Assembly: GCA_029262975.1 (NCBI GenBank)
Contig: JAJCYJ010000452.1
Location: 1-7,732 of the forward strand
Origin: Saprospiraceae bacterium
GTDB taxonomy: Bacteria > Bacteroidota > Bacteroidia > Chitinophagales > Saprospiraceae
Direction of reading: 5' to 3'
DNA length: 7,732 bases
In this document: positions 1 to 5,500 of the stretch, one piece after another
Numbering within the stretch: the stretch's first letter is position 1
How the letters are laid out: each line of letters opens with the position of its first letter
Program-made: the position numbers and the translations under genes
The notes under the pieces: model-generated
The model's database searches: none
What the model saw: the letters and a program-made list of their open reading frames with translations, nothing else
What the model was told of the DNA's origin: nothing

Positions 1-1
1 A

Positions 2-133
2 ATACACTTTATATCAATTAATACCGAAGAAAACCTGGATGATTTTATGAATGATGACGACCATTTGGAATTTATTCATTTAAAAGATGAATCTGTAAAA
101 TCTATGCTTCTTACTAAAGAGGAAAGAATTTAA
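2..133 (+). CDS. C-terminal fragment of a small protein, possibly a dimeric alpha/beta-barrel (ABM/DUF1330-like) protein
   Basis: The frame is open from the first base of the window to a TAA at 131-133 and encodes 43 residues; the start lies outside the window. The tail reads as a short beta strand (IHFISI), an acidic helix with an EENLDDF-type motif, and a segment containing FIHLKDESVKS. This order (strand, NxEExxxxF, then LKxxSVKS before a final strand) resembles the C-termini of small ferredoxin-like stress or monooxygenase-like proteins, but that is recall of a general pattern, not a firm assignment. The gene is followed by 131 bp of spacer before the next start. That the frame is coding is fairly likely; the family is uncertain. 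Confidence 0.5.
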   Translation: MHFISINTEENLDDFMNDDDHLEFIHLKDESVKSMLLTKEERI

Positions 134-264
134 AACGAATACACGACACACGCAATAGTGCATACCCTTCAAGATACACACAAGAGCTAGGTCGTTGGCA
201 TTAAATTAAAAAAAACGAAGAAGACGAAAACCGACTAAAGTAAACCTTAAGTTAAAATATCAAT

Positions 265-807
265 ATGAAACTAACCAATATCTTGTTCATCGGGGTCTTG
301 GCTATATGCTTGTCGCTTTCTTTGATAAGCTGTAAAAATGAACCCGTAAATGAATCTCTAACAGAAGCACAATTAAGAATAATGGAACAACTACAGGTTC
401 AAGGAATTCTTGATCAGGATTCAACCATTATCAGAAGAATATTGGCAAGTGAGTTAATTGTAAATGCTCCAAGCAATACTGTAGTTGACTTGAATATGGC
501 TATGGATGCTTTAAAGCAAGGCTATATTAATTATGCATCTTATGAGCAGAATATTGATGAAATTAAAATTGTTGAAAACATAGGAATCGTTATGGGCCTG
601 GAAATTGTTATACCAACTGGTTTAACTGGAAATGCCGGCAATACAGAGAAAAGGCGATTTACAGATATCTGGATGTATAAAAATGGGCAATGGCAAATGA
701 TTGCGCGTCAAGCAACAAATATATCCATTGAAAGATTAAGAGAAAATAAAGTGACTAAAGTTAATACTCAATCGGAATCATATAGCATGATTTTAAGTGA
801 AATGTAA
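265..807 (+). CDS. Secreted lipoprotein with NTF2-like (DUF4440/SnoaL-type) domain
   Basis: The 180-residue product starts with a lipoprotein signal: Lys2, a hydrophobic stretch at residues 5-21, and a lipobox LISC with the lipidated cysteine at position 23. The mature part begins with a helical segment (about 30-65) and ends with the signature RRFTDIWMYKNGQWQMIARQ (130-149). That strand-turn-strand, with a bulky W and a GQW turn, is characteristic of DUF4440/SnoaL-like domains of the NTF2 superfamily. Such domains form a cone-shaped pocket that binds small ligands or, rarely, catalyses reactions; the substrate cannot be inferred here. The last 30 residues extend beyond the usual end of the fold. 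The ATG at 265 directly precedes the signal sequence and has no Shine-Dalgarno, as is usual in Bacteroidota. It appears to be a single-gene unit. Confidence 0.85.
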   Translation: MKLTNILFIGVLAICLSLSLISCKNEPVNESLTEAQLRIMEQLQVQGILDQDSTIIRRILASELIVNAPSNTVVDLNMAMDALKQGYINYASYEQNIDEIKIVENIGIVMGLEIVIPTGLTGNAGNTEKRRFTDIWMYKNGQWQMIARQATNISIERLRENKVTKVNTQSESYSMILSEM

Positions 808-852
808 AACCTACTGCCAACAATGTTGCATATGTCAGTGTGAGTTAATTGC

Positions 853-896
853 TTACCCGGCATTTACCCGGCATATACCCGGCATATACCCGGGAC
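853..896 (+). repeat. 11-bp tandem repeat, four units, just upstream of the first DUF6090 gene
   Basis: Four consecutive 11-bp units are visible: TTACCCGGCAT (853-863), the same again (864-874), ATACCCGGCAT (875-885), and a degenerate ATACCCGGGAC (886-896). Each unit carries CCGG, so the block is far more GC-rich than its surroundings. The period is close to one DNA helical turn, which would place repeated sites on the same face. The array ends 4 bp before a GTG codon at 901 and 38 bp before the preferred start at 934. It could be a protein-binding array, a slippage-prone tract, or part of a spacer element. Confidence 0.85.
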
Positions 897-933
897 CAGG
901 GTGGACATTAGAAGAATAAACACAATGATGACG

Positions 934-1698
934 ATGCTAAAACTCTTTCGAAAAATCAGACAAAACTTTATTCAAGAAGGAAACTTGAAGAGGTATCTGG
1001 TTTATGCAATTGGAGAAATTCTATTAGTTGTAGTAGGTATTCTGATCGCAGTCCAAATAAATAATTGGAACGAGCAAAGAAAGGAAAATAAATTAGAGCA
1101 AAGCTATTACTGTAAGCTATTAGAAGATGTGGTGCAAGATATTGAACAAATTCATAATCAAATTATAAAAACAAAAGACAGACTACTTGGAGCTAATGAA
1201 ATGTTGAACTTGCTACAAGCTGAAAATCCCCCGATCGAAGAATTAATGCAGAAAAACCTTAGGGCAATATCTTTAATTACATATACATTCCGACCTAGTT
1301 TAGCGACTTATGAAGATTTAAAATCCAGCGGGAATCTGAAGATTTTACGTGATCATGAAGTGAAAAAGCAGGTTACCGATTATTACTCAATGCTTGATGG
1401 AATGATAGACGTTATGGATACGAATGCTGATGGTACAGTAGCTTTATTCTATTCGAAAGACGATTATGCTGAAATAGGATGGCAAAATCTTGATTTTGTA
1501 AAAGCTGGTATAGACACCACAATAGTTAATTTTGAAGAGTTACTGCCACATTCCTTTAATCTCGAAGTATTTAAGAAAAAAATGACAAGCGATGCCATAT
1601 TTTATGTGGGATCAAATTCACGCATAAAATACCTATATGAATCCGTACTTCCAGAAATGGGAAAAATGAAACAATTGTTAGATCAAAAATGTGATTAG
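934..1698 (+). CDS. DUF6090-family membrane-anchored protein, copy 1
   Basis: The frame is open from a GTG at 901, but ATG 934 is preferred: it gives MLKLFRKIRQ, matching the MIKIFRHIRQ and MINLFRKIRE starts of the two paralogues in this window. ATG at 925 or 928 remains possible. The 254-residue product has a basic amphipathic N-terminus (1-20), the family hallmark RYLVYAIGEILLVVVGILIA (20-39) forming one transmembrane helix, then INNWNEQRKE, and a long helical region. A conserved TYEDLKSSGNL (125-135) is followed by a helix ending in a TDYY motif. The bulk probably lies in the periplasm. The family is widespread in Bacteroidota, and I know of no established function. Copy 1 lacks the proline-rich insertion seen at residues 18-23 of copies 2 and 3. 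It lies 140 bp upstream of copy 2. Confidence 0.88.
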   Translation: MLKLFRKIRQNFIQEGNLKRYLVYAIGEILLVVVGILIAVQINNWNEQRKENKLEQSYYCKLLEDVVQDIEQIHNQIIKTKDRLLGANEMLNLLQAENPPIEELMQKNLRAISLITYTFRPSLATYEDLKSSGNLKILRDHEVKKQVTDYYSMLDGMIDVMDTNADGTVALFYSKDDYAEIGWQNLDFVKAGIDTTIVNFEELLPHSFNLEVFKKKMTSDAIFYVGSNSRIKYLYESVLPEMGKMKQLLDQKCD

Positions 1699-1714
1699 AT
1701 TGAAGTATTATAAA

Positions 1715-1831
1715 ATGAAATCTGATAAATCATTCAAATTACCAACAATTCATAACACTACAAATGTCGCTATGCTCTCCACCTGCGACTATGCAAACTC
1801 ACTTCATCCGGATAGTTATCAGGTCAAATAA
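1715..1831 (+). CDS. Possible 38-residue small ORF between two DUF6090 genes
   Basis: An ATG at 1715 opens a 38-codon frame ending in TAA at 1829-1831, 7 bp before the start of DUF6090 copy 2 and 16 bp after the stop of copy 1. It begins MKSDKSFKLP and contains no membrane segment or recognised motif. It runs straight through the nested inverted repeat at 1752-1819, so the open frame may be a by-product of that element. The placement would allow translational coupling to copy 2. There is no homology support; reported only because it neatly fills the gap. Confidence 0.18.
   Translation: MKSDKSFKLPTIHNTTNVAMLSTCDYANSLHPDSYQVK
1752..1819. repeat. Nested inverted repeat in the spacer between DUF6090 copies 1 and 2
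   Basis: An outer pair ATAAC (1752-1756) and GTTAT (1815-1819) encloses an inner pair GTCGC (1766-1770) and GCGAC (1785-1789) with a 14-nt loop. The hexamer CTATGC also occurs twice (1770-1775 and 1789-1794). The two-box symmetry recalls the fold of integron attC sites, but the terminal boxes do not match the attC consensus (GTTRRRY) and no integrase is visible. It may instead be a remnant of the intergenic inverted-repeat elements common in Bacteroidota. Individual arms are only 5 bp, so chance cannot be excluded. Confidence 0.35.
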
Positions 1832-1838
1832 AGAAACT

Positions 1839-2606
1839 ATGATTAAAATTTTTAGACACATTAGACAGAGATTGATAACTGCAAATAAACCTGCCTTGCC
1901 GGCGGTCAGATACCTACTCTACGCTATTGGAGAAATATTACTTGTGGTTATTGGAATTTTAATTGCGTTGCAAATCAATAATGCTAATGAAAATCGTAAG
2001 TCAGTAATACAAGAGACTTTATACTTAAATCGCCTGCTTTCTGAAAACAAAGAGGACATCAACACTTTTAAAAATAGTATTTCGGATTTACTAAAAGGAA
2101 TTGAAACTATTGAAATCCTTTCGTCGATACTAAATAGTACTGAGGCAACGGATAATGAGTTGATCGTTGCTGCAAATGAGTATTTTGGCTATGGAAGCAT
2201 ATATCCTATTTTTTCATCATCAACATCAACTTTTGACGACCTTTCAAGCACAGGTAATCTAAAGGATATAAAGAATACAGAACTTCGTGACCAAATAGTA
2301 AAACATTACGCTAAACACCAACAAGTATCAGAATGGATAAGAATTGGAACGGAGTGGGCACTTCCGATCGATGCACCTTTTACATATAACAATAGCGTAA
2401 TGAGGTTTGAACCAGTATCATCTTTTTTGTTTGGGGAACAATCTATTAAAGAACAAGTAAATCATTTAAGGACTCAAAAACTGGAATACATAAACAATGC
2501 TGCCGTTCATTTTTGGATTAACAAAGATGCTATAGATAAACTTGAAACACTTATAGCTGATACATCTGAAATCATTAACTTGATTGAGAAGGAATTGGAA
2601 AGATAA
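1839..2606 (+). CDS. DUF6090-family membrane-anchored protein, copy 2
   Basis: The frame is open from an ATG at 1764, but that start lies inside the inverted-repeat spacer and would add 25 residues unlike the family. ATG 1839 gives the canonical MIKIFRHIRQ start and 255 residues. The order is: basic amphipathic segment (1-17), PALPAV insertion (18-23), RYLLYAIGEILLVVIGILIA spanning one transmembrane helix (about 24-43), QINNANENRK, then a helical domain with TFDDLSSTGNL (131-141). This is the same landmark as TYEDLKSSGNL in copy 1, followed by LRDQIVKHY. Copies 1 and 2 form a tandem pair, but outside the anchor and the SSTGNL region they differ strongly, so the duplication is old or the genes arrived separately. 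The molecular function is unknown. Confidence 0.88.
   Translation: MIKIFRHIRQRLITANKPALPAVRYLLYAIGEILLVVIGILIALQINNANENRKSVIQETLYLNRLLSENKEDINTFKNSISDLLKGIETIEILSSILNSTEATDNELIVAANEYFGYGSIYPIFSSSTSTFDDLSSTGNLKDIKNTELRDQIVKHYAKHQQVSEWIRIGTEWALPIDAPFTYNNSVMRFEPVSSFLFGEQSIKEQVNHLRTQKLEYINNAAVHFWINKDAIDKLETLIADTSEIINLIEKELER
1890..1907 (+). repeat. GC-rich half-palindrome inside DUF6090 copy 2
   Basis: CCTGCCTTGCCGGCGGTC encodes PALPAV at residues 18-23 of copy 2. It stands out from the AT-rich context and reads like a decayed form of a CCTGCC/GGCAGG palindrome centred on GCCGGC. Copy 3 has a GC-rich block at the same protein position (5548-5565), while copy 1 has no counterpart and is four residues shorter here. 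This suggests an in-frame insertion of a small palindromic element in an ancestor of copies 2 and 3. Confidence 0.5.
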
Positions 2607-2700
2607 ATGAGACACCCAAAAGGTTATGTGATCATGGTCTCAATTCCTTGTCCAATTGGCATACCCAAACGTGCTTTGGTGAAAAACAGGTAAAGTATAA

Positions 2701-3753
2701 ATGAAAAAACTAATCTTAGTAAGTACAGTATTTGTTTTATTCTCATGTGATTCAGGCAAAATGGAATCACAAGAAAAAGATAATTTGTCAACTGATTTGT
2801 TTGTAGAACTATGGGATATTTTTGATAAGAACTATGCTTTTTTTGAATTGAGAAATGTCAACTGGGAAGCAGAAAGAATTAATGGATTACAAAAAGTTTC
2901 TGCTATTAAAAATGATTCTTTATTGTTTGAAGAGTTCTGTAGGTTGCTCCGGAAGTTTGATGATTCACATATAAATCTTGAAAGTGATCACCTGAATTTA
3001 TCTTGTAATTCCGGAAAGTTACCAGATTTTTATAGAGAATTCCCAACGAATGAGTCATTTGCGGCATTTCTTAAGGCAAGGGATAAATCTTTACGCAGAT
3101 TAGGTATTAGTGAAATTATTGAATCAGGGAGCGAACTGTTTGAGTTTGGCTTAGATATTAATGAGGAGTGGGGATATTTACGAATAAAACGATTTTTTGG
3201 ACAAGGATTGGATAAAACTCGAACTGAACTCAATTATATTTTGAGCATATTAAAGAATGTTGAAAATCTAATTATAGACATAAGAGTGAACCCTGGTGGT
3301 AATGACGAGATGGCATTATTGTGCGCAAGTTATTTCTTCGAACGAAAGGAAATAGCTTTCATTAAGCGTGCCAGAAATGGAAAAGGCCATGAGGATTTTA
3401 GTCGATTGGATACGACATATATAGTTCCAAATAAAGATTGGCGATTTAACTATGAGCAAATATATCTGCTAACAAATAGTGCAAGTGGAAGTTCAGCTGA
3501 TGTATTTGCTCTTATCATGTCTAATCTTCCTAATTTGAACATCATAGGAACAAGTACAGAAGGTATCTTTTCAAATATGCTAAGAGACACCCTTTCAAAT
3601 GGTTGGCGTTTAACCTTGTCTAATGAACGATACTATTCGAAGGATATGCATTGCTATGAAAAAATTGGTATTCCCGTAGATATTGAAGTAGAAAATAAAA
3701 AGGAAGACACTGGTAAAGGAATTGACTTAGTAATTAGTACAATAATAAATTAG
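2701..3753 (+). CDS. S41-family serine peptidase, lipoprotein
   Basis: The 350-residue product begins with a short lipoprotein signal (MKKLILVSTVFVLFSC; lipobox LFSC, lipidated Cys16), so it should be anchored in the envelope. An N-terminal helical domain with the FVELWDIFDKNYAFFE pattern (34-49) and LLRKFDDSHINL (82-93) is typical of tricorn/S41B-like peptidases; His90 in DSH is the probable catalytic histidine. The peptidase core shows the strand IIDIRVNPGGND (191-202) and the nucleophile motif TNSASGSSAD, with Ser265 before Ala-Asp. IIGTSTEGIFSNM (281-293) may supply a catalytic Glu287, and GIPVDIEV (323-330) is the usual C-terminal strand. No clear PDZ domain is seen. The likely role is cleavage of unfolded or peptide substrates in the periplasm. 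Residue roles are inferred from family patterns. The start is well placed directly before the signal sequence. Confidence 0.9.
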   Translation: MKKLILVSTVFVLFSCDSGKMESQEKDNLSTDLFVELWDIFDKNYAFFELRNVNWEAERINGLQKVSAIKNDSLLFEEFCRLLRKFDDSHINLESDHLNLSCNSGKLPDFYREFPTNESFAAFLKARDKSLRRLGISEIIESGSELFEFGLDINEEWGYLRIKRFFGQGLDKTRTELNYILSILKNVENLIIDIRVNPGGNDEMALLCASYFFERKEIAFIKRARNGKGHEDFSRLDTTYIVPNKDWRFNYEQIYLLTNSASGSSADVFALIMSNLPNLNIIGTSTEGIFSNMLRDTLSNGWRLTLSNERYYSKDMHCYEKIGIPVDIEVENKKEDTGKGIDLVISTIIN

Positions 3754-3875
3754 AGTATCCAAACCTGAAGAATCAAATTTTAAAAATAGTGAGGGTTTTA
3801 AAGGAGGAAGAGAATACCTTTATTTATTATGTTCAAATTAAAAAAGAAGTAAACAAACACCTAACACTTGAGTAG
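3738..3875 (+). pseudogene. Start-less open frame, possible 3' remnant of a gene
   Basis: A frame with no ATG stays open for about 45 codons from just after an in-frame TAG at 3735-3737 to a TAG at 3873-3875, overlapping the end of the S41 gene. The translation looks helical and charged: an LKNQILKIVRVLKEEEN stretch, then FIYYVQIKKEV. The only candidate start is a GTG at 3789, giving 29 residues. Its stop falls in the CCTAACACTTGAGTAG motif that resembles the edge of Bacteroidota intergenic repeats. It may be a tail left by recombination, or simply chance in non-coding DNA. Confidence 0.2.
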
Positions 3876-3937
3876 GCGATTAGCCGTCCACAAATTCGTG
3901 CCAGCCATATAACTGAGGTGATATAACAGATAGCATA

Positions 3938-4447
3938 ATGAAAATCGAAGTGATAAAAGGAGACATAACGAAATTAACAGTGGATGCAATTGTAAATGCA
4001 GCCAATACCTCATTGCTTGGAGGTGGGGGTGTTGATGGAGCAATTCACAAAGCTGGCGGATATGAAATATTAGAAGAGTGTAAAAAAATAAGAAACAAGC
4101 AAGGTGGATGCAATGTAGGTGATGCTGTTTACACGACTGGTGGTAAGTTACATGTAAAATATGTAATTCACACAGTTGGGCCAACATGGAATAATGGGAG
4201 GAGTAAAGAGTCTACTCATCTAACAAGGTGTTATCAAAATTCTCTAAGGATCGCTGTGGAATTGAAAGTACGTTCTATAGCATTTCCAAATATTAGCACT
4301 GGTATTTATCGATATCCTAAAGCAGAGGCCGCAATAATTGCAATTGAAACTATTAAACAACATCAACCAGTACATCTTCAAAGGATAATATTCGTCTGTT
4401 TCGACGAAGACAATTTTAAGATTTATTATGACTACTTAAATGGATAG
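3938..4447 (+). CDS. Macro-domain protein, YmdB-like O-acetyl-ADP-ribose deacetylase / ADP-ribosyl hydrolase
   Basis: The 169-residue product is a stand-alone macro domain of normal length. It carries KGDITKL (7-13), VDAIVNAANTSLLGGGGVDG (15-34), HTVGPTW (78-84), and the phosphate-binding loop FPNISTGIYRYP (116-127). By similarity to E. coli YmdB, Asn23 and Asp33 correspond to the substrate and catalytic residues Asn25 and Asp35. All key positions are present, so an active cytoplasmic enzyme that removes ADP-ribose from proteins or deacetylates O-acetyl-ADP-ribose is expected. Loop Arg125 replaces the Gly of YmdB, a change seen in other macro domains. No DarT-type toxin or sirtuin gene is adjacent, so a DarTG system is not supported. 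The stop overlaps the start of the next gene by 8 bp, suggesting coupled translation with a small membrane protein. Confidence 0.93.
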   Translation: MKIEVIKGDITKLTVDAIVNAANTSLLGGGGVDGAIHKAGGYEILEECKKIRNKQGGCNVGDAVYTTGGKLHVKYVIHTVGPTWNNGRSKESTHLTRCYQNSLRIAVELKVRSIAFPNISTGIYRYPKAEAAIIAIETIKQHQPVHLQRIIFVCFDEDNFKIYYDYLNG

Positions 4448-4724
4448 AATAATAATTGGAACGATATTGATTTCTCCAGTCCTATGGATTGCAAGTATTC
4501 TCTTAACTAAAGAATGGAAACACTTCAAGAAGTTGGTGCTAATAAACTCAGCGCTGATAATATGTTATCTGATAGTTATTAACTTTATAAATTGGATTCA
4601 TTTGGGCAATGATGAATACGGTCTAAAAATTATGACTTTAAATATTTCTTTGATTGTATTCCATATCTTGCTTGGGTTTATATCCAGTGTGATAATATAT
4701 AGAAAAATGAAAAAGGGCTTATAG
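4440..4724 (+). CDS. Small three-helix integral membrane protein of unknown function
   Basis: The 94-residue product starts at an ATG inside the macro-domain gene's last codons (8-bp overlap, different frame), which argues for a real coupled gene. Three hydrophobic helices are visible at about residues 4-22, 32-53 and 64-87, linked by a basic loop (KEWKHFKK) and an acidic loop (GNDEYG), and the protein ends in a basic tail (YRKMKKGL). By the positive-inside rule, the first loop and the C-terminus would be cytoplasmic. No conserved motif was recognised. The overlap with a macro-domain enzyme suggests joint expression, but a functional link is inference. It could equally be an orphan membrane protein of the accessory gene pool. 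Confidence 0.7.
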   Translation: MDRIIIGTILISPVLWIASILLTKEWKHFKKLVLINSALIICYLIVINFINWIHLGNDEYGLKIMTLNISLIVFHILLGFISSVIIYRKMKKGL

Positions 4725-5003
4725 ATTATAAGTTGTGACCACGTCATAGCATATGAACATACCTGGGTACACCAGACCCTGCTCTTGGAGATCTGTGATC
4801 TCCCATCTTATTCGGTAGTATGACACTGTATTTTCGGCTGTCATATCACATATAGCTGTTCGTACATGTAATTCTATTATCGCAACATCTAGTGAATGAG
4901 ATGGAGTATTGGAAAGACCTAAGACTTTAGTCTTTGATGAAGAGAATGGCGATACCAGTGTTGATGGTTGTGGAGATGGAATCTTGAATTTGTAAATATT
5001 CAT
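4719..5003 (-). CDS. Doubtful minus-strand reading frame, hypothetical or decayed
   Basis: On the minus strand an ATG at 5003-5001 opens 94 codons ending 6 bp inside the convergent membrane-protein gene. The frame is open further upstream to 5126 (135 codons in all) but without another start. The translation is Ser/Thr/Pro-rich at first (KIPSPQPSTLVSPFSSSKTK) and then alternates like beta strands (DVAIIELHVRTAI, then SYYRIRWEITD, then GLVYPGMFICYDV). Unlike the other minus-strand frames in the window, it is not opposite a clear + strand gene. No family, signal peptide or ribosome-binding site was recognised. It may be the 3' part of a truncated gene, or chance openness in a region rich in inverted repeats. 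Confidence 0.28.
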   Translation of the reverse strand: MNIYKFKIPSPQPSTLVSPFSSSKTKVLGLSNTPSHSLDVAIIELHVRTAICDMTAENTVSYYRIRWEITDLQEQGLVYPGMFICYDVVTTYNL

Positions 5004-5496
5004 AGTGCCTGGTGACTGATAATTATCAATAATGTTATATCCTGTATGTTTAGATAAGGGAGACTTAAAAACCGAAAACCCAGTTTTCTGATCTGTGCCC
5101 TTTAAGATAGGAACCGGAAAATAGACTCATCCAGTAACGGGGTATTAAGAGATAAAAGCTATTGATGAGCAAGAAAGGAATGGCGCCCTTAGGCTTCCGC
5201 TAGACTCCACAAGGCCTAAGGAACAGGATATTCGAGAGTAAATGCTCAAATTGGAGTGTCCGGTCAAGGCCGACTATCTCAGCCGACTGCCTCGATGTTG
5301 GAGTTAGTACAATAATCAGAATTGATGAGAACAATAAACGAGGGATTGCTATTTTTGCTTATGCAAAAAATAAAATTTGGATTTTATTGGAAGTGATAGA
5401 AAAAGAAAATTGGAGAAAACAACTGATTGCAACATGCTTTAACCATGCCAGAGCTGTTGATCTTCAATTCGTGAACTTGGGACAAACCACAATACA
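4725..5496. other. 772-bp stretch without a convincing intact + strand gene; rich in inverted repeats
   Basis: Perfect short inverted repeats seen by eye are: GGAGATC/GATCTCC (4787-4803, 3-nt loop), TATGACA/TGTCATA (4819-4845, 13-nt loop), AAGACT/AGTCTT (4921-4934), the 12-bp palindrome TGATAATTATCA (5017-5028), GAAAAC/GTTTTC (5074-5088, 3-nt loop) and CCTTAGGC/GCCTAAGG (5187-5221). GCCGACT is directly repeated at 5269-5275 and 5282-5288. The part around 5160-5300 is more GC-rich than the neighbouring genes. The region also contains the doubtful minus-strand frame (4719-5003) and the start-less frame ending at 5500. TATTTTTG at 5350-5357 fits the Bacteroidota -7 element TAnnTTTG and could serve the gene at 5497, but a good -33 partner is lacking. 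No tRNA, rRNA or known intron was recognised. Confidence 0.6.
5187..5221. repeat. 8-bp perfect inverted repeat (possible stem-loop)
   Basis: CCTTAGGC at 5187-5194 and GCCTAAGG at 5214-5221 are exact reverse complements around a 19-nt loop. This is the longest perfect stem noticed in the gene-poor stretch. It is not followed by a T run, so an intrinsic terminator is unlikely. It overlaps the 5' limit (5204) of the start-less frame. Confidence 0.55.
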
Positions 5497-5500
5497 ATGA
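5204..5500 (+). pseudogene. Start-less open frame running into DUF6090 copy 3 by an ATGA overlap
   Basis: From an in-frame TAG at 5201-5203, a frame stays open for 98 codons to a TGA at 5498-5500, which overlaps the ATG of the next gene (ATGA). It contains no ATG. The last 65 or so residues look protein-like: RIDENNKRGIAIFAYAKNK, then IWILLEVIEKENWRKQ and FNHARAVDLQFVNLG. The first 30 are poor (Arg/Ser/Cys-rich, from the GC-rich repeat area). The simplest reading is a gene whose 5' end was replaced by unrelated DNA somewhere around 5290-5310, leaving the original junction with the DUF6090 gene intact. A non-ATG start or chance openness is possible. The family was not recognised. Confidence 0.35.

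Noticed and set aside
901..933. GTG and ATG codons extending DUF6090 copy 1
   Set aside because: The GTG at 901 follows directly on the tandem repeat, and alignment with the paralogues places the start at 934.
1764..1838. Upstream ATG extending DUF6090 copy 2 by 25 residues
   Set aside because: The added residues come from the inverted-repeat spacer and precede the family-typical MIKIFRHIRQ start, so ATG 1839 was chosen.
3030..3233. 67-codon minus-strand ORF
   Set aside because: It is entirely antisense to the S41 peptidase coding sequence and has no protein-like features.
3801..3807. Perfect Shine-Dalgarno-like AAGGAGG
   Set aside because: The next ATG (3829) is about 21 bp away and opens only seven codons, and Bacteroidota rarely use this signal; probably chance.
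3861..4187. 108-codon minus-strand ORF
   Set aside because: It lies opposite the macro-domain gene and the spacer before it; its His/Leu/Cys-rich translation is the antisense of a well-supported gene.
3938..4724. DarTG toxin-antitoxin system
   Set aside because: The macro domain is of the YmdB type and the neighbour is a three-helix membrane protein with no ADP-ribosyltransferase motif.
5080..5300. Group II intron or rRNA fragment
   Set aside because: GTGCCC near the start and CCTCGATGTTGG near the end recall intron 5' ends and 23S rRNA respectively, but no domain V, reverse transcriptase or extended rRNA match was found by reading.
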